Source of the DNA: an uncultured Christensenellaceae bacterium
GTDB taxonomy: Bacteria; Bacillota; Clostridia; Christensenellales; UBA3700
Length of the DNA: 9,595 nucleotides
Direction: 5' to 3'
Assembly (NCBI GenBank): GCA_902373595.1
Contig: CABKMX010000022.1
Coordinates: forward strand, 1-9,595
The position numbers and the translations under genes are program-made. Of this stretch, positions 7,031 to 9,595 are shown in pieces; positions within the stretch are counted from its first letter, which is position 1; each line of letters starts with the position of its first letter. The notes beneath the pieces were generated by a model. It was not told where the DNA came from. It saw only the letters and a program-made list of their open reading frames with translations, and made no database searches.

Positions 7031-7999
7031 TCAGAATCTTATGACCGTCTTGATGCCCGGCACGGGTTGTTCGGAGAGGCGTTTGAAGACCGCCGGCGCG
7101 TCCGAAAACTCTTCGAGTTTGCCTACCAATTTGTCGACCTTGACAATCTCGGTCGCGAGCATGTTGATTGCAGTCTCGAGTTCGCCGTCGCCCGATTGAA
7201 TGCCGAACACTTCGAGTCGCTTTGCGACGATTTCCGCAATCGGCGCGCTTGCCGTCGTGGACAGACTGCCTTCTCCGCAAAACGCCGCCTTGCCGCCCGG
7301 TTTGAGGCAGGACAGCAATTTGCCGGCTTCGGGGAAGAAGTCCGCGTCTGCGGCGAGACAATCGCACATTGCGCCGGACGTCAATTCCTTGACCTTGTCG
7401 AACAGATCTTCTTCGTCTGGGTTGGCGGTGAAGTAGACGCCCATATCCTCGGCGAGTTCGAGCATTTCGCGCCGTCTGTCGACGATGATGGGGATTGCCT
7501 GATAGTAGATGGCGAGTTGAGCGATGATGAAGTTGAGCACCGTGCATCCGCTCAGCAATATGTATTGCGTCTTGGAGATGTCCAATTTTTCGAGAGCGTT
7601 GACCGCTCGCGCGATATCTTCGACAAAGACGATTGACTCGTCCGATATTCCCTCGGGCATCACATAGATCTCCGAGCGCGGACAGGTGACGAAATCGGAC
7701 AGATAGCCGTCGCAGTCGACGCCCTTGACCAAAGTTCCCTTTTCGGTATGGCGGTAGGGGGACAGCATCACGCGTTGTCCGATTTTGAGGGTGATGTCGT
7801 TGCTTTCGCCGACGAGCCCCATCGCGATGCGGCAGGGGATGACGGGCAGTTTGCGCGTCTTGCCTTTGAATGCGGCGATGTCGGACGCAGAGATTGCCGC
7901 ACGCGCCAAGCGAATGCGCGCCGCGTCCTGAGGCAGCGCCGCGTCTTCGGCGACAGCCGACGACAATTCTCCGGGTTTGGAAACAATCCAGGATTTCAT
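7031..7999 (-). CDS. Medium-chain dehydrogenase/reductase-like protein lacking zinc ligands
   Basis: The 322-residue protein has the layout of zinc-type alcohol dehydrogenases: an N-terminal GroES-like domain and a Rossmann domain (about 140-260), with IIVDRRREMLELAEDMG (171-187) matching the second strand and helix; Asp174 would favour NAD(H). The family's zinc motifs have gone. The catalytic Cys of the ICGTD motif is Ser37 (ISASD), the GHE motif reads Cys56-Arg57-Ile58, and the four-cysteine structural-zinc loop has only Cys96 and Cys106. The glycine motif GxGxxG reads GCTVLN (151-156). It may therefore be a zinc-independent oxidoreductase or a non-catalytic binding protein; no substrate can be given. 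The start is supported by AAGGAGAA (8003-8010 reverse). It has its own promoter and lies downstream of the TIR gene on the same strand. Confidence 0.8.
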   Translation of the reverse strand: MKSWIVSKPGELSSAVAEDAALPQDAARIRLARAAISASDIAAFKGKTRKLPVIPCRIAMGLVGESNDITLKIGQRVMLSPYRHTEKGTLVKGVDCDGYLSDFVTCPRSEIYVMPEGISDESIVFVEDIARAVNALEKLDISKTQYILLSGCTVLNFIIAQLAIYYQAIPIIVDRRREMLELAEDMGVYFTANPDEEDLFDKVKELTSGAMCDCLAADADFFPEAGKLLSCLKPGGKAAFCGEGSLSTTASAPIAEIVAKRLEVFGIQSGDGELETAINMLATEIVKVDKLVGKLEEFSDAPAVFKRLSEQPVPGIKTVIRF

Positions 8000-8019
8000 A
8001 AGTTCTCCTTTTCTGCTAC

Positions 8020-8048
8020 ATTATAGCACAGTCGGCGGCGAAATGCAA
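8020..8048 (-). promoter_or_regulatory. Promoter of the dehydrogenase homologue
   Basis: On the reverse strand a perfect TATAAT (8020-8025) lies 17 bases behind TTGCAT (8043-8048), a half match to TTGACA. It predicts a short leader with AAGGAGAA. Its presence means this gene need not depend on read-through from the TIR gene. Confidence 0.65.
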
Positions 8049-8111
8049 CCGCGGTCGGAGCGATTGATGTTTGAGCGAGCGGTAGCGTAACGTCGGCTTT
8101 TGCGGCGCATT

Positions 8112-8143
8112 GCGTTTGAATCGCAAGACAACGATTCAAACGC
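8112..8143. repeat. 12-bp perfect inverted repeat downstream of the TIR gene
   Basis: GCGTTTGAATCG (8112-8123) and CGATTCAAACGC (8132-8143) are exact complements around an eight-base spacer. It begins 27 bases past the TIR-V4R stop on the reverse strand. No T-run follows in that direction, so it is a poor rho-independent terminator; it may stabilise the transcript end or bind a regulator of the dehydrogenase promoter. A second small hairpin, GCGGC (8150-8154) with GCCGC (8162-8166), stands between it and the stop. Confidence 0.55.
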
Positions 8144-8170
8144 CGAACGGCGGCAACGCAAGCCGCTGCG

Positions 8171-9175
8171 CTATTTGAGCGAGATGTCAAACTCGCATAC
8201 GTTTTTGAACTTTTTGACGAGGGGGCAGGACGCGCAGGTCAGTTTGACCTCGACGTCGCCGAGGAGCACGCCGATTACCGCCTCGCAATAGCCGCGGATG
8301 AACGCGCAAACAGGGCGATGGGCGGGCGATTTGTCGACGAGGAAGCACTCGCTGACGGTCAATTTGCCTTCAAGGGAGTCGTTTTCGGGGTCGATGGAGA
8401 TGTTGCAATCGAACTTGCCCCAGCCGACGTTGGAGTCGAACTCGCACCACTTGGCGAGTTTTTCCTGCGGAGAGGCGAGGAGGTACTCGTTCTTTTCGTC
8501 CCACGAGCTTTGCAGTCTGCGCCCGAAGTTGTAGCCGCTTTGGCAGCCGCAGTCATAGAAGATGCCTTCCGCGCTTGCCGGGTCGGTGAGCCTGGCGACG
8601 CTGTCGTAGATCTGTCCGAACATCGTGACGAACGTATCGCTGCGGAAGCTGACGTTGCGGTGCTGGTCGGAGGGGTTGATCATGATGCCGCGGTCGGAAA
8701 GGTATTGGAACACCTTGTATTTCGTCTCGTCCGAGAAGTCTTTCGCCCCTTTTTCGGCGGACTTTTCGGGCAGACCGAGCGTGACGCACAGCTCGTGTTC
8801 GAGCGTGGGCAAAAACGCCTCATAATCGCCTGTCGGCGCGATGAGTTTTTGTTTGCGGCTGATGTAGTAGACGAGGTCGTCGGACGGGGTGTAGTCCTCG
8901 ACGACGAATTGGACGATGGTCTTGTGCTTGTTGACGGCGATCTCGATCTCGTTGAGGATATGTTCTCTGCCGACGATCGCGGGCGTGCCGATGAGCAGCA
9001 CGACCGTAGCCGCGTCTATGCCGGCGACGAGTTTTGGGGCGTACGATGCGCCTTTGGGGATATCGCGCGGCGCGATGAAACAGCCGATGCCGTGGCTTTC
9101 GAGATATTCTACGATGCGATCCGCCTTTTTGCCGTCCGCCTCGCGCGCGTGGCTGACGAAGACCAACTTTTCCAT
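8171..9175 (-). CDS. TIR domain protein with C-terminal V4R-like sensor domain
   Basis: The 334-residue soluble protein has two parts. Residues 1-130 are a bacterial TIR domain: LVFVSHA (4-10) is the first strand, APRDIPKG (35-42) the box-2/BB loop, and HILNEIEIA (72-80) the helix holding the likely catalytic glutamate, Glu76. Many bacterial TIR domains cleave NAD+ or make signalling nucleotides in anti-phage defence. Residues about 150-334 look like a V4R domain: GIFYDCGCQSGYNFGRRL (204-221), then PVCAFIRGY (288-296) and a cysteine-rich end with Cys314, Cys317 and Cys327 before a final EFDISL. V4R domains bind small hydrophobic ligands or metal in XylR/DmpR-type regulators. No membrane segment or signal peptide is seen. 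The start at 9175 is chosen for GAGGG (9180-9184 reverse) and because the TIR fold begins there; the open frame continues upstream to 9409 without domain content. Confidence 0.8.
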   Translation of the reverse strand: MEKLVFVSHAREADGKKADRIVEYLESHGIGCFIAPRDIPKGASYAPKLVAGIDAATVVLLIGTPAIVGREHILNEIEIAVNKHKTIVQFVVEDYTPSDDLVYYISRKQKLIAPTGDYEAFLPTLEHELCVTLGLPEKSAEKGAKDFSDETKYKVFQYLSDRGIMINPSDQHRNVSFRSDTFVTMFGQIYDSVARLTDPASAEGIFYDCGCQSGYNFGRRLQSSWDEKNEYLLASPQEKLAKWCEFDSNVGWGKFDCNISIDPENDSLEGKLTVSECFLVDKSPAHRPVCAFIRGYCEAVIGVLLGDVEVKLTCASCPLVKKFKNVCEFDISLK

Positions 9176-9197
9176 AATTCCCTCTTTTGGTCGAAGT

Positions 9198-9229
9198 CTC
9201 GGGCGCGGCGTTTGCGGGCGCGCCCCGAG
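9198..9229 (-). promoter_or_regulatory. GC-rich leader hairpin of the TIR-V4R gene
   Basis: GGGCGCG (9201-9207) pairs with CGCGCCC (9219-9225), and CTC (9198-9200) with GAG (9227-9229) around a one-base bulge. It would fill the leader almost from the predicted transcript start (near 9230) and leave the GAGGG ribosome binding site free. There is no T-run behind it. Confidence 0.5.
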
Positions 9230-9236
9230 CAGTATA

Positions 9237-9265
9237 ATTATATCACACCTCACGCACTGCCGCAA
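9237..9265 (-). promoter_or_regulatory. TIR-V4R gene promoter with extended -10
   Basis: The reverse strand reads TTGCGG (9260-9265), 17 bases, then TGATATAAT, an extended -10 with a perfect TATAAT at 9237-9242. The predicted start is near 9230, giving a leader of about 55 bases. A second, weaker leftward candidate lies upstream: TTGACA (9341-9346) with TATACA or TTATAC around 9317-9323. Confidence 0.7.
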
Positions 9266-9595
9266 GAAAAGGCGAAAAATTTTCGCGGCGCGCATTTTTT
9301 GAGGGGAGAGGAGAGGTGTATAAGAGTAATAATTAATGGTTGTCAAAATTGCAGGCGATGTAACGTATATTTGACATTTTTCGGCGGTGATGTAAAGTGA
9401 ATGTAACATCGCCTGAGGCGAAATATATCGTATAATGATAAAAATAATTTTTAAGATACGCCCAAAAACAGGGTATTGTTGTTATGACGTTTTGCAAAAT
9501 TTTTCAAAAAATTCGTACTCAAAACTTGACAGGCGAAGGCGGCGATCGTCGGCTTTTTGCAAAAAAGTATAAAAATGCGGCGCATTAACTTGACA
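9266..9595. other. AT-rich intergenic region at the right edge, no convincing gene
   Basis: Beyond the TIR-V4R promoter this stretch holds the operator-like cluster at 9354-9413, a rightward TATAAT at 9431-9436 without a clear -35, and two TTGACA sequences at 9526-9531 and 9590-9595, the last cut by the window edge. A 34-codon frame from ATG 9484 to the TAA at 9586-9588 has only a weak AGGG upstream and no recognisable content. It probably serves as the upstream region of a rightward gene outside the window. Confidence 0.6.
9354..9413. promoter_or_regulatory. Cluster of dyad operator-like elements GGYGATGTWAM
   Basis: Three near-identical elements occur: GGCGATGTAAC (9354-9364), GGTGATGTAAA (9386-9396) exactly 32 bp further on, and the inverted copy GTAACATCGCC (9403-9413). 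They build two ATGT-N12-ACAT dyads at 9358-9377 and 9390-9409, and the outer arms form a 10-bp inverted repeat CAGGCGATGT/ACATCGCCTG (9352-9361, 9406-9415). A TTGACA (9371-9376) lies inside and a rightward TATAAT (9431-9436) just after. The layout looks like a regulator-binding region; which protein binds is unknown. Confidence 0.55.

Noticed and set aside
8318..9400. Forward frame of 360 codons opposite the TIR-V4R gene
   Set aside because: The reverse strand carries the TIR and V4R motifs, a promoter and a ribosome binding site; the forward reading is Val/Asp/Glu-rich shadow.
9176..9409. 78-residue N-terminal extension of the TIR protein from an ATG at 9409
   Set aside because: The extension covers the promoter and leader hairpin and shows no domain; GAGGG and the TIR first strand fit the start at 9175.
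9526..9595. Two TTGACA -35-like boxes, 64 bp apart, read as promoters or a repeat
   Set aside because: The first has no -10 at 16-18 bases and the second is cut by the window edge, so neither can be supported.

Overview
The window suggests a GC-rich member of the Bacillota (Clostridia-like, possibly gut-associated). The main clues are a clear SpoVG gene, a MurC of the kind carrying the clostridial-looking ACEYNRTFL signature, AGGAG-type ribosome binding sites, and sigma-A-like TATAAT boxes in short AT-rich gaps between GC-rich genes. No rRNA, tRNA, insertion sequence or CRISPR array is visible. The assignment to a lineage is an inference from gene content, not a database result.

Left block (2-4948, + strand): the 3' part of an adenylate-forming acyl-CoA ligase overlaps by ATGA the start of an FGGY-family sugar/polyol kinase. 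A full SERCA-like P2A calcium ATPase follows after 43 bp. All three run in one direction with good ribosome binding sites and no terminator between them, so they are probably one transcript, ended by a bidirectional hairpin at 5002-5023.

Middle block (5036-7030): spoVG reads leftward from a well-formed promoter. Divergent from it is murC, a peptidoglycan precursor ligase, which has a TATAAT box so close to its ATG that the mRNA may be leaderless. murC converges on a degenerate zinc-less medium-chain dehydrogenase, with a shared hairpin at 6992-7016.

Right block (7031-9595, - strand): the dehydrogenase homologue has its own promoter. Upstream of it is a 334-residue protein with an N-terminal TIR domain and a C-terminal V4R-like (4-vinyl reductase/Bet3-fold) ligand-binding domain rich in cysteines. 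This TIR-V4R fusion is the most unusual item here: the family knowledge suggests a small-molecule or metal sensor wired to a TIR effector, possibly an NAD-consuming one. Its leader carries a GC-rich hairpin behind an extended -10 promoter. The last 420 bp hold no convincing gene but contain a cluster of dyad-symmetric GGYGATGTWAM elements that look like operator sites.
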